Positions 1 to 10,536 of a stretch of 64,000 bases of DNA are shown here, in pieces. This stretch comes from Perkinsus marinus ATCC 50983. Taxonomy: Eukaryota > Perkinsozoa > Perkinsida > Perkinsidae. The DNA lies in the NCBI RefSeq assembly GCF_000006405.1, contig NW_003215522.1:50880-114879 (forward strand). Reading direction: 5' to 3'. The notes under the pieces are model-generated. The model searched no databases and was not told the origin of the DNA. It saw only the letters and a list, made by a program, of their open reading frames with translations. The position numbers and the translations under genes were made by a program. How positions within the stretch are numbered: the first letter of the stretch is position 1; each line of letters starts with the position of its first letter.

Positions 1-2374
1 GCTGTTTTCGCGGCGGACGCCTATGCAAGGCTGACAGGCAACATCGTAGGTGGGTGCTCCTCCTCCCAGTTGGCCCCTCCCTGTCTCCTAGGGCGTCTGT
101 GCGGTGACTGCTGGGCCTGGTCTCACGAACGCTGTCACTGCTATCGTGAACGCTAGGATGGCCGAAGTCCCAATAGTAGCCCATGACTCACTACAACGAT
201 TCTTTTGACAGCCTTTTCATGATGCTAGATGGTCTTGGCCGGGGCCACGTCTATGATCCTGAAAGGTAGAGGGAGCCTTCAGGATATCGACCAGGGAGCA
301 CTGGTGAGGGTCCTCTCGAGATGACTCGGGTGGTCTTCCTGGTAGGTCAAATCAGCTGTGAAGAGCCAAACGACGGTGAAAAGTGTGAAGGAAATAATAC
401 CAGCTGTATTACGTGCATCTGCGGTTGCTGGGAGGTGCTCAGGGGCACGACCCTAAGGGGCCAAGTGTCGACTCCGATTCAGTTACAGTCCTGCCCCCGG
501 GCCGGTGTTCCTAGAGTTCCCACTAGACGTACTGTGGCCGAGGTCCATGACTGAGAATAGTAGTGCTGCTGCCACCATCGCATTTCCAGCGTTAGCTCCC
601 CTCAGTGTTAAGCTCTGGTGGGTACCTTTCCCAGGCCCGAGGCCTCACTGCATCGCTGCAACGGTGGTATCTCAACAACTACATCGACTCGATATTCGGG
701 AGCTACTTTGAAGGCTGCTCGCCAGAGGTTGTTCTCCCACCGCGAAGCTCTCATGAACTGGTCCAAGCGGCAAGGCCAGTGCCGAGCCGTGGTGCAGTGG
801 AGGCAACTGTAAAGATGTTGAACGTGGCTAAGCGACCGGTATGTTAGGTCAGATTTGAGGCGTCTCGTATAGACTATTTCAGGTCATTTTGGTAGGCTCC
901 CAAGCAGCCCAGGACGTATCTCATATCGAGCAACTACGCGAGGCTCTTATTTTCTTAGAGGTGCTCATGCTGCTCATACCACGCCTTGGACACTTCAGTG
1001 TGGTCAGGTCCCAGTGTGGGTCTCGGGGATGTGTCGAGGGCTCTTTGGCAGGAGTGGCAACAGTCCGCAGATGTTGCATATGCGAGGGAAAGCACTGAAA
1101 GATGCCGACTTAGTCATCATAGCAGGTGGATCCCATACCGTCCTAGTCGTTGCTTCCAACTACCCCTCAGGCGCTCCGTTGGACTTCCGTCTCAACTATG
1201 GGCGAAGCATTGCTAAAGGGGCCGCCCTCGTCGTCTGCAACAGCAACAGGGACCTCTTGAGGAAGAATAGGGACATGCGAGCTGCCAAGCTGTGAGGCCC
1301 CTGGTCTGGCCATCGAATGATTCCTCACAGGTATGTTCACGGTTGCCCGAGTCAGTTCCTCCGCGAGGTAGCCCTGATGGTGACACGGCAGAGTCGGAAG
1401 CCATTCTGGACCAAATGGACGGCGACCTGTCATCAGCGTGAAGCGACGCGAGAGAAGGAGATAGCCTCATCGAGTGGCCTCGTCCAGATGTGTATGGGCT
1501 CCTATCACCTAACTTTAGACGACTCGCCCTCGGGCCAAGGGGACCGTGTACATCCAGTGAGGTTACTAAAGGCTGTGGACGCGTTCTTGCAAAGGTGTGG
1601 TACGGAAGCAGTTATTGTGGCGGATGGCGGCGACTTTGTTGGGACAGCCTCGTAAGGGCCCCATCACTGGTCGCTTCTTTATTCACTCAGTCATCGCAGA
1701 TACTGCGTCAAGCCGGTTCGAGCTCTGGGCTGGCTCGACCCGGGAGTCTTCGGAACCCTGGGAGTTGGTGGCGGCTTTGCAGTAGCTGCTGGTGTACTAG
1801 CAGGTAGTACGTGTCGATGCTAACTGGCCTCATTGGCAGCTGTTTGCTGCTCAGGAGAGTCTGCAGTAGAGCCTGTATGGATCCTCTGGGGTGACGGCAG
1901 CGTGGCTTGGTCTCTGGCCGAGTTCGAGACGATGAAACGACATAAGATACCCTGCGTAGCTATCGTTGGGAATGATGGCAAATGGAATCAAATGTGAGGG
2001 CGTTTCCTTTCCTTCTATGAAGCAACACTGAGGGCAGGTATCGAGACCAAGTGCGGCTGTTGAAAGATCCTATCGCAACAGTGCTAGGTGGGCTACTGTA
2101 CCCAAGCTGCAGGACGCTGGCTCGTCCTCAGGCGCCCACGTTGACTACCACGTAGCAGCCGAAGGTTACGGTGGCAATGTAGGTTTTCTTCTCGAGAAGG
2201 AATCCGATATAGAAGATGTTCTGAGTATGGCCCGTACGGTGAGCGTGATGGAAGCCTCTCACTTCAGTTGGCGAGCATGGATGTGTTCAGGCCGCATTGC
2301 AGTGTCGTGGCCCAGTACTTATTAATGCTATGTTGTCCAGCAGTGATTTCAGAGAGGGCAGCATCTCTTTATAG
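1..2374 (+). CDS. ILVBL/HACL2-like thiamine-diphosphate enzyme (5' truncated)
   Basis: This is the 3' part of a multi-exon ThDP-dependent enzyme of the acetolactate-synthase fold. It most resembles animal ILVBL (2-hydroxyacyl-CoA lyase 2), which cleaves 2-hydroxyacyl-CoAs during fatty-acid alpha-oxidation at the ER. Exon pieces read in order: [14 protein letters not shown], then [95 protein letters not shown], and finally the cofactor motif [19 protein letters not shown] with [12 protein letters not shown]. The tail [10 protein letters not shown] matches the ILVBL C-terminus. The first intron begins at base 46. The N-terminus, including the expected catalytic Glu, lies before base 1. Family is confident. 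The substrate (2-hydroxyacyl-CoA or pyruvate) is inferred. Internal exon edges were not all fixed. Confidence 0.85.
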
Positions 2375-3214
2375 ACCATGTTCATTTCGGAATCGTTTTT
2401 GATCTCTGGTGTGGAGTTAGTGAACGAGTGTATTCCCAACCCCTTCAACGAGCGCATATACTCGCGGGCAAGATTTGTGCGAAGCTCTGGGCTTGCGGCC
2501 GATCTCGTCTAGCACCGTCTGAAGCTAAGACCAAATGCAAGTGATTTCATGAACAACACTAATCGGAAATCATTCTGAGTGAAACTGAGTTGACACAAGC
2601 CCAATGGGCTTAGCTCGTGAAGATGTAAGGCACCTTTGCCTTCGCCACAGAGGAAATTATTGGTGTAGTTCCACCCATTGCCTCACTAGTAAGGTAAGCA
2701 TCTTGCTGATATGGAAGATGTTTTTCACTATTCAGTCACGAAGCTGTAAGGTAGCAGAATAAAGCTACCAACATGTAGTTACACGACGGGCACTATTACG
2801 CCTGCTTAAAAAGTCAGCTGAGTTGATTCCTCTGTGAGAAGGTGCATCACTGCTAGACCCGCTGTCGCTGGTGGCTTCGGAAGGCAAACACTGCAACTGC
2901 AATGCTACAATACTCGGCTTAGTCACACACTGATGAGTATCAGCCGCCACTCCCATTCTTTCCTGTTCGTAATTTTCTGGTAGGGCTACTTGATTGGGTG
3001 TCAGAGGGCCCGCCAATCGTCTCGCGGCTCATCCTCTGTGTTAATGTGCCTGACGTGTTACTCGCCGCATATCGTCATTCTGTTTTTGCCCGGTGGGTGA
3101 CCGAACGCTCTAAGGAAAGCCAACTTGCTTCCGAAGAAGTGACAACACAACTCAGCCCGCGAGTTCATACAAACATCATTAGTGTAAAGTTAATGAACAC
3201 ATGAGTATAATTTA
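2375..3214. other. Gap between convergent genes; no confident gene
   Basis: This stretch lies between the ThDP enzyme and the LITAF-like gene. A minus frame at about 2290-2500 is open and looks coding (it contains AREYMRSLKGLG), but it overlaps the well-supported 3' end of the ThDP enzyme. A second minus frame at 2765-3016 lacks an ATG. Neither resembles a family I know, so no gene is called. Confidence 0.4.
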
Positions 3215-3545
3215 TCATTCAGTGATGAAGACTTTCTTGCCAACTAATTCACCACAGGCTGCGCAGATGTGGTCAGCTTCCTGGCAGCTTTGACAGAAAA
3301 ATGGTAACCAGAAAAGCGGGAAGAAGATGAGAAGCAGGATGCAACAACAAATGTACGTGCCTGACCATTCGGAATCGTGATGACCGATCGGGATCGGGCC
3401 CACCGCAAGAGCTTCGATGCTCCACAATCGTCAAGCCATCATGACCACAACGCTTGCATGGCACTAAGTCAGGTGAGTGGCCGAGTTCGGGGGTGACTAC
3501 GGGGGCCAGGGGCTCGGCCGTACCATACGAACCTGAATTTGCCAT
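3215..3545 (-). CDS. LITAF-domain membrane-associated zinc-ribbon protein
   Basis: Two exons joined by a 43-nt GT-AG intron (3361-3403) give a 95-residue protein starting MANSGSYG. It has the split zinc ribbon of LITAF/SIMPLE proteins. A CKRC knuckle (LVPCKRCGHDG) comes first, then a hydrophobic Cys-rich stretch (ILLLIFFPLFWLPFF). The second knuckle is HICAACG, and the protein ends LVGKKVFITE. In this family the hydrophobic segment dips into the cytosolic face of endosomal or lysosomal membranes while Zn joins the two halves. Splicing out the intron restores the frame between the two halves, which supports the model. An in-frame ATG upstream at 3599 would add 18 residues; I chose the inner ATG because the intervening residues are not LITAF-like. 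Function in this organism is unknown. Confidence 0.75.
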
Positions 3546-3769
3546 GCTTAACGGTGATCTGAGAAGTAACGCGCTGGAGTATCCTCTGGAGTAACCCAAT
3601 TCATAATGGAGTCAACAACAATTAGCATGCTGATCGGGCATCGATCTAAGAGCAGGATACTACAAAGTGATGAGCATTTTCTCGTCGACCCTCGCCATCG
3701 GTGGCTTATGATCTGCCTGCTGGCATGAATGGCCACAGCCATACACACATGATGTCTTATCAGATTGTG

Positions 3770-3905
3770 ATGAGTACTACGATTCCGATATCACAGAAGG
3801 CACAATTTCGGTCGACCTGTTGGCAGTCTTTGCAACGACACGGTAACTAGGCCAGAGGGAAGAAGATCACGGTCAGAACGTCAACGGATATTGACGAACT
3901 TGCGA
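3770..3905 (-). pseudogene. Decayed second LITAF-like copy
   Basis: Minus-strand translation gives a LITAF-like hydrophobic stretch (VLTVIFFPLA), then a stop codon, then LPCRCKDCQQ and a degraded second knuckle (NCAFCDIG). This mirrors the intact neighbour's second half. No matching first CxxC knuckle was found upstream. It looks like a relic of a tandem duplication. An unrecognised intron removing the stop cannot be excluded. Confidence 0.45.
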
Positions 3906-5830
3906 TGGGATATACAGCACAATGATGAAGTCAATTGTACACCTACCAGCACTGACCTTGTAGTCGATCTTGGGAGGGGCCAGGGTATTGACAGAAGTGG
4001 TACTGGCAGCAACGGAACCGGGCGCGGTCACATACTGTCACAAACCGACAATAGAGATCTTTCGCAGTCGACTATCACCCCAATGCAGTAGTTGACAGTG
4101 TCAACTTGACACCTTCTGAGAGGCCGAGCCGAATACTCGCCGGTTGTTTCTGTATCGCCTCTACACGCGCTACTTTTTTCTTTTTCCGCCACTAATTTCT
4201 ACTTCGCGACACTTGGGTTACAGCTTGGCCTTGGATAACAGTTCGGGTTTCTGCTTTTCCCGTCGGGTTTCGGGTTTCCCTTTCTCCGCTTTCACCTACC
4301 CTTCCTCTTCTGGGGGAATTCGCAACTTTAGATTCTCGCCTGTGGTCCAGGCAAGGGTGGCGCGATGAGAATTTTGAGGCGCGCGCAGTAACCGCCTTTT
4401 TTCCATCATTGAGGAAACACGAGATTTGCAAGATATATTTGATTTTCTCGACATGTTGTTGCATCCCTACTTTTCCTTACAGCATTCGAAATTAGCAGAC
4501 CTTCACACTCGAGGAGGTATTCGCAAAGCTGAGACCTAACTGATGCTCACGCAATAGACAAGGTTAGTTGCGGGTGACACAATGACGGTTTCTCTTAGCG
4601 CATTGTGAAAAATTCTTGCGTACAGTTATGATGGAGTCACGGACCGGCCGGCATCTGTATTCTGTGTGTTGCTGCTGTGACGGCTGATCGCTCTCACTTG
4701 TGTTTCCTTGAGTCGTCTTCGTGAGCAACGTCGCCTCGACTAAACTATATTTTCAGCCTACCCTCCCACGCCACGGTGGAGATGATGTGCGAGTCAGCGT
4801 TTAGCTCTAAGACTCGCGATGGTCATCTCGCAGTACAGGCTCATCGACTTCACCACAGTTTTGCGGCCCTGTCGGTCCTCGATCTTTATTGGTACCGTCT
4901 TCGGTCCCAGGGTCACGGCCTGTGGCTTCCAAATTGGTGGTTCGGTCTAGCCTCCTTCCTCGGGGTTGTGGGAAATATGCGACTCCTTCAACTAAGTGCG
5001 GCTTATAGATACCGTCAGAGGTTCATTACGATAGCCTTTCTGAGCATTTGCCAGTAATTTGTAGTTGTCGGAGTAGCATAAAACGTGGCCTCCTATGGTG
5101 TCCGGAGAGATCACTAAGTTCGTCTGTCGTCCTCAAACCATTCCTTTCGGGTTGCACTGAGAGAATCTGGTCAGTGCCGTCATCTAACCCGCGAGCTGTT
5201 TGAACGGATCAGCGCGGAACCCATCTCGGGCACAGCGTTCAACTTTACAGTTAAATAGTCTATCACTGGTGAGCCCAAGTTCGTCGACAGGAGTATAATG
5301 GACTATGACGGCTCTGCTCCCTCACCCGAGTGGACGAGTGAATCAGAGGAAGGAAGATCTACTGAGAAGAGTGCTGTTCTATGTGGAATCGCTGCTATGA
5401 TAAAGCGATACTCAAATCATTTTCATCATCATCATCATCATCATCCCTAATTTCTCATCGTCTCACTACCATCAACTGTGCCTCCTATACGGATCATCGG
5501 ATCAAACTCGACTATTCTTATTCGAGGGGCATTCACAATGTCGGCGGCCATAGCATGCAGCTAGAGTACCGTACGTTGGAGTCTCGCAGTGAACTAACGG
5601 TTTGGGTTAGTCAAATTCCAATTCCTCACAGGGGACTATTCTTGGGAAGGGTTCGTGAATGCCGATCATCTACTGCAGCGTTTCTAGCTGTACTCGGCAC
5701 GCTCGATCAGGTGGGCTTTGCATAAGGCATGGTGGCGGTCGCAGGTGCTCGGTAAGTAAAGGGAGATTAACCCGCCATAGGAATGTAGCGTTCAGGTAGA
5801 GGGTTGCAATAAGACGGCGAGGCGACATGG
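3906..5830. other. Low-information region; possible unrecognised exons
   Basis: No recognisable family was seen. Open plus frames occur at 4776-5057 (hydrophobic, WLPNWWFGLASFLGVVG) and near 5308 (a Ser/Glu-rich peptide starting MDYDGSAPS). The second runs into a TCA-repeat tract at about 5427-5455. They may be exons of an uncharacterised gene, but I found no consistent splice chain. Confidence 0.3.
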
Positions 5831-5831
5831 A

Positions 5832-6086
5832 TTGTGTCAGGGGCATGGAGGTAGGCCAGACCATGTGAAGCCCAAGAAGAGCACAACTCCGAGGAGGATG
5901 AGCAAGAGCAGTGTTAGAAAAACCGGCGGCATTGACGTTACGAAGATTGCCGCCCCTATAGTGCCGCTCTCAATGAAGGAATGGGACGTGTGGTTTGAGA
6001 ACGATAAGCAGATGACGTTGCCCAAGGTGATAGAGGTTTGCGACAACGACTCGACCGGAGTCCGCGAATACGTTATACACGTGTAA
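5832..6086 (+). CDS. Hypothetical basic protein, possible terminal exon
   Basis: The open plus frame runs from about MCQGHGG to YVIHV*. It has a Lys/Arg-rich start (KPKKSTTPRR) and a hydrophilic body (KEWDVWFENDKQMTLPKV). Good acceptor-like AGs upstream (for example just before 5855) suggest it could be the last exon of a spliced gene. The opposite strand is also open and contains a membrane-like Leu run, so strand choice is uncertain. No family is recognised. Confidence 0.3.
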   Translation: MCQGHGGRPDHVKPKKSTTPRRMSKSSVRKTGGIDVTKIAAPIVPLSMKEWDVWFENDKQMTLPKVIEVCDNDSTGVREYVIHV

Positions 6087-7239
6087 CATGTTGTAGCATT
6101 GAAGTGTCTTGATGTCGCTTACTCGGCACCTCAAGTCTCGTATAAGCATTCTGTCGCTATTATCTGCATTGATGGACGTCTCGGTACTCTGTGGCTGCTG
6201 TCCTTGCCGTATGCTACTGAGAAATAATGTGAAGTCCCTAATTGATGCTCATCGGTGCATGCGTGTTGAGTTTGAGTGCCTCATCTCTCCTCAACGATCC
6301 GACTTGGTATCATATCTGTTTCAGTCTTCTGGAGCGCTACGTCGTCGTCGACATGGTTTGATGCACGTTTTTAGAATTTCCATTGAAGTGAGTGTCTCAT
6401 GATAGTATGATGAGGAACGTACTTCTTTTATGTTCATGAATCAACTGAGACATATTCCTTAAAGCCCATTCACTGATCTGAGCCATTCATAAAGAGGCGC
6501 TAGGGTAGCTGTGTGAGCAGGGACATTATTAGGTTTAAGTAGTGTCACCATATTGACAAACACGGAGCGTATAATAAGCACAGAACTTTACCGATGAGGA
6601 CTTCAATTTCATGATAACGGAGAACGAGTGCGCTAATATGGCCACTGACAATATCAGCACGTTACGACTTACAGTCGGTGAGATAACTGCGACCATGAAC
6701 GGGAACATCTCAAAGGAGTGTGGGAAAATATACACATGGGTCGGCGACACTACGGAAATTTTGCGGAAATTCTCGTTGGTTTCTGTACAGTTCTATCCTA
6801 ATTCGTGTATAACCTTTTATTATTAGTGAGGAAACTCCCAAGTTCAGCTGAGAAAAGCGAACATATATTCCTCCAACACTGTCTCAGGGCATCATGTGCA
6901 TGCCACTCGTGATGTTTCCTCCTAAAACACGTGGAATCGTCATATGCACGGAAAACAGGGGCGATGTTCAGCATGGTCACTCGGAGGTTGTGACCATATA
7001 TCACGAAATTGAGGCACCTATTCGCGAGACTAGAGTCCTTTCCTGAGGCACACCAGCACTGAACCGAAGTCCTTGTTCGAGCCTCTGGCCGAACTGACGT
7101 CCTTACCCGCGTATGGGGATTGTAGTCCTCCGCGGGCGTTAGCGGCCGCACTCACCAACTAGATTCCGGGATGGTATAATCGTGTCACCACGACCACAGT
7201 GATGGTGTCACCAATTAGCTCCTTCTGTTGGGTGGCTCC
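6087..7239. other. Intergenic region with one family C repeat
   Basis: No supportable gene. Short open frames at 6109-6402, 6535-6750 and 6798-7151 show no family features, and the last begins at a GTG. A reverse-oriented family C repeat lies at 6718-6882, just upstream of the mitochondrial carrier gene. Confidence 0.4.
6718..6882 (-). repeat. Family C interspersed repeat, copy 1
   Basis: Reverse-oriented copy of the ~200-bp family that starts around TTGGAATATATGTTCGC, passes a CTCAGCTGAG core and TCACTAATTATAG, and ends near GCATATTTTCCCACAC. It diverges from the other copies by scattered substitutions and small gaps. No coding capacity is seen. Confidence 0.7.
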
Positions 7240-8959
7240 ATGGCGGTCCAGATGGGAGACGATTCGACACTACCTACTACGAAACTCACTTCTGCGTCCT
7301 CTTTTATCGCTGGAGCCACTGCTGGTCTGGTATGCGATGCTACTGTTTTCCCAATGGACACCATACGCGTTCGGCAACAGGTGAAAAGATATCTGTTCAT
7401 CGTTCATTCAAAGTGTGCTGTCAGGCGAGACACTGGCCTGCGTCGTCCGCCATAGCAACAGAGAGTTTCGCTCGGCCGGACAGACCTGCAGTGTCAATGC
7501 CGCAACGTTACTCACTCATAAGCGAAGCTGTGGCCATCCTCAAACACGAGGTAAGATACGATACTGGTGTCTCAGGGTGAATACTTGAGTGCTGCAAAAC
7601 ATGTTCGCTTCCGTCAGCTGAGCTCAATATTTTCTCACTAGTCATAGGAGTTTATATACGAATTGGGAAAATATATACGATAAGTGTATACCAACACATG
7701 TGGTTGACCATGTGCAAATTATGCCACACCGGAAAAAGGGAGTAAAAGGTCAAACAGAGTTGAGTCCACAGAATGATGGTTGTGCTCATACCGGGAGTTT
7801 ATGAGTTATAACTCCCTCGACACTAGGTGCCGATTTTGATCTCATGTTAGGGGGCTCGGGGTTTCTATAAGGGCTTATCGGTCGTGATGCTCACGAGTTG
7901 CCCAGCCTTTGGGATTTACTACTCCGCATACGAGTTTTCCAAGTCCAAGTTGCGACCAGCCACAGTGAGTTCGATCGCAGTCACCCAGCTGGTCTGAAAA
8001 CTGCGGCTGTTGTAGGGTTGGTCCTCTGACGCCATACACCTAGCATCGGGCGCAATCGCCAATGTATTCGGCATGGTGATATGGACACCTCAGGAAGTCA
8101 TCAAATCACAAACGTAAGCTCTCAGTAGCAAGAACACATCCAGCTCTGAGAAATAACGTCCCCAATGGTTTGATAACAATGGGAAAATGTTCCTAATGTG
8201 ATGACATTCACATTGGGAAACTGATTGAATAATGTGTTCCTAGCCATGTGGGAAATTCAAAACGAGCTCCTCCCGGGAACATTATTGGTTCCTGGATGAT
8301 CATCTGCTCAGTAGCTGTTGTATGTGAATGGGTATGATACCGTTTCTCAGGCAAGTACAAGTGAAGACAGCAGTTAGCCCTCGCCATATCGTAATTGACA
8401 TCTATCGTGAGTACGGCATTCGAGGCTTCTATCGCGGGTACGTCTCTTCCTTCCTGGCTCATGTTCTCTCATTTCTGTCGTTCAGCGTGGTGATTGGCAG
8501 CTTGACGTGGACGCCACTGTCTGCTATATGGTTCATGACCTACGAGCGACTCAAGCCGCTCAATTTTGGCCGTGATGAGCTCGCGAGGGATGGAAGCGTC
8601 TCAGCTGCATGGCTCGCTCTCTCGGGATTCATCGCGGGAGTTGTTGCCTGTGAGTTGATGACTTTCTTTCCGTTTCCACTTAATGTCTCATTACAGGTAC
8701 CACGACTTCCCCAATCGATGTGGTCAAGACACAGTACCAAGTGGCTGGGAGAGGGATTGCATCATCATCATCAAGCCAGTTCACGTCGAGTCGATCCTCG
8801 AGCATTCGCGACATAGCCATAGCGCTGCTCCGGAATGAGGGTGTCCGTGGTTTTTTTAGAGGAGTGTGTGCGAAGTCTTTATGGTATGGAACGTTCATGG
8901 CTATCAATATCACTGTCTATGATCGTGTTCGACTATCTTTGCAAGGATTCCATACTTAG
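7240..8959 (+). CDS. Mitochondrial carrier family (SLC25) protein
   Basis: Seven exons (7240-7380, 7425-7550, 7851-7964, 8016-8113, 8351-8437, 8486-8649, 8697-8959) splice in phase to 330 codons plus stop, the usual SLC25 size. All three signature repeats are visible: FPMDTIRVRQQ in repeat 1, WTPQEVIKSQ in repeat 2 and SPIDVVKTQYQ in repeat 3. Each is followed by a GFY/FxG motif (RGFYKGLSVV, RGFYRG, RGFFRGVCAKSLWYG). The family exchanges metabolites across the inner mitochondrial membrane through six helices. I chose the ATG at 7240 because the longer frame begins at TTG. The substrate cannot be read from these motifs; a member near the SLC25A44 or SAM-carrier groups is possible. Introns 2 and 4 carry repeat copies. 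Confidence 0.88.
7588..7730 (+). repeat. Family C repeat, copy 2 (in carrier intron 2)
   Basis: A diverged copy inside the 300-nt intron 7551-7850. It shares the CTCAGCTGAGCTC-like start, the TATACGAATT middle and the GTTGACCATGTGCA end seen in other copies. Confidence 0.6.
8153..8300 (+). repeat. Family B repeat, copy 1 (in carrier intron 4)
   Basis: Begins ATAACGTCCCC, contains CCTAATGTGATGACATT and GGGAAACTGATTG, and ends near GGTTCCTGGATGAT. The same order of blocks recurs at 31135-31270 and 56024-56163. It fills most of the 237-nt intron 8114-8350. Confidence 0.75.
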
Positions 8960-10536
8960 CACCAATTATTTCTCGTCTCTGCCTTGAGTCCATCAGTCAA
9001 TTAGAAAATAAAATCATCGATAATATTGCTTTTACATATAGCGTACGCCGAGATGAAGAAATGCAGCTCGGAGCTCATAACGGCTGTGGGTTCGATCCCC
9101 GGCGCGGGCTTTTCTCGAACGTTCTTCGCTTACTAGTAGTCACGGCACGCGAGTTGCGTGACGCAACAGTTTCAACCAATGCACGATACAGGATGGTGAT
9201 GACAGTTCTCCATATTTTTTGCAGAATACATGAACTATGCTCCTCCGAAAGATATGTGTCTTGGAAGTTCAGCTAGTGTAGTCGTGGAGAGACAATCCGA
9301 ATAAACACAGAAAAAATGTGCGAAGTGACAGTACCTGGCAGGTACTGTCACGAACGAGCAGGTACTACCTGCTCGTTCGCTCACTCAGCAATTGAATATT
9401 TTACAGCTTATTCTGAACCCAAGGATGGGGATTGCACTGTAGTTCAGCTTCTCGTGTGCCTATCTGTCGCGGACCAGGACGCCGCCCGTTATATTTCGGC
9501 CGATTTTGCTGCAATGAACATGATATCTATTCTTTTGCTGCACCTTTCAAGCGCTGTAGATATACGACTCAAACGGGACTGTTTTAAACCTAACATCATT
9601 TAGCTACAGTCCATGTGATTCGCGTTTACTTCAATGATGTTTCCCTGACTCAGCGGGAAGTTAGCACTGTCGTTAACGAGCACTCACCACATGCTCAGGA
9701 GACAATAGCCACCTTCACCTACAAGTCTTCCGGAAGGATCCATTACCACTGCCACTGCAGTAAGCACTATTGATTTGGAAATGAACGGCCACTGAGAAAC
9801 ATGCGCCCTACAGCCTCGCAACGCAACTAGCCACTCAACAGATGTGCTTAAGAACAGCAGCCTGAGATGGTCGATACAGAAGCTACGCTATAGCCACCCA
9901 ATCACGGCACTTTCAACACGCCCAGCAAGGTTTCCAAATCTTACCAGCGGGGCCATGTTTGATTATAAAATTGAGAGCCGACCAGACTGATCGGGGTAGT
10001 GGGGGACTTTCAATACATATTCGAGTGCTGGTCATCTGATCGATCCCAGACCTAACTGAACTAACTCAACACCACCGATGATATAATAGAGCAACTCCAA
10101 CAAGGGCGGAACAATGACTTCGCAACGCCGCAGCGAAATAACAACTATCAATGGTATAGAAGATTCCGTGCATATTCCCAAGTACCATCACGACAACTGA
10201 TAATGGTGATACTCCTGATATTACGGCTAACAGTCACCACTGATCCTCACTCATTGCAAACAAAATATCAAAAACTACATGATGATACCGGGAAGATGTC
10301 CATTCTACCGTTCCACACCCGTGTGATGGATGACCCTAGATTTGGGGGAGCACTAGTTAAGACACCACTTAGGAGTCTACTCTCGAAGTCGGACAACAAG
10401 ACGGTATAAATGATACTCAGCTACCGCACATAACCAATCGAAACTACTAATGTTAAAGCATGCCACCAGTAACAGTGCCATTGGTGACAGCCTGCTAGAC
10501 TTCAGCATAAACTTAACAACAAAAAGGTGTTCAGGA
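8960..10536. other. Long intergenic stretch with paired hairpins
   Basis: No recognisable gene. An ATG frame at 9316-9603 (95 residues) is open, but it starts inside the paired perfect hairpins at 9325-9379, which argues against coding. A GGTTCGATCCCC string at about 9091 resembles a pol III B box but lacks a tRNA fold around it. Nothing identifiable was seen at 9604-10536. Confidence 0.45.
9325..9379. repeat. Two abutting perfect palindromes
   Basis: 9325-9351 is an inverted repeat with 13-bp arms (GTGACAGTACCTG) around one base. 9351-9379 is a second with 14-bp arms (CGAACGAGCAGGTA) around one base. They share the base at 9351 and both contain CAGGTA next to their centres. Function is unknown; they could be protein-binding sites, a structured transcript or a replication-slippage product. 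Confidence 0.8.

Noticed and set aside
5425-5456. Poly-His or poly-Ser tract encoded by TCA/CAT units
   Set aside because: A microsatellite with no supported gene around it; not evidence for a metal-binding protein.
9061-9130. Possible tRNA gene around GGTTCGATCCCC
   Set aside because: The acceptor strand (CGCGGGC) has no partner upstream at the right distance and no D-arm or anticodon arm can be drawn.
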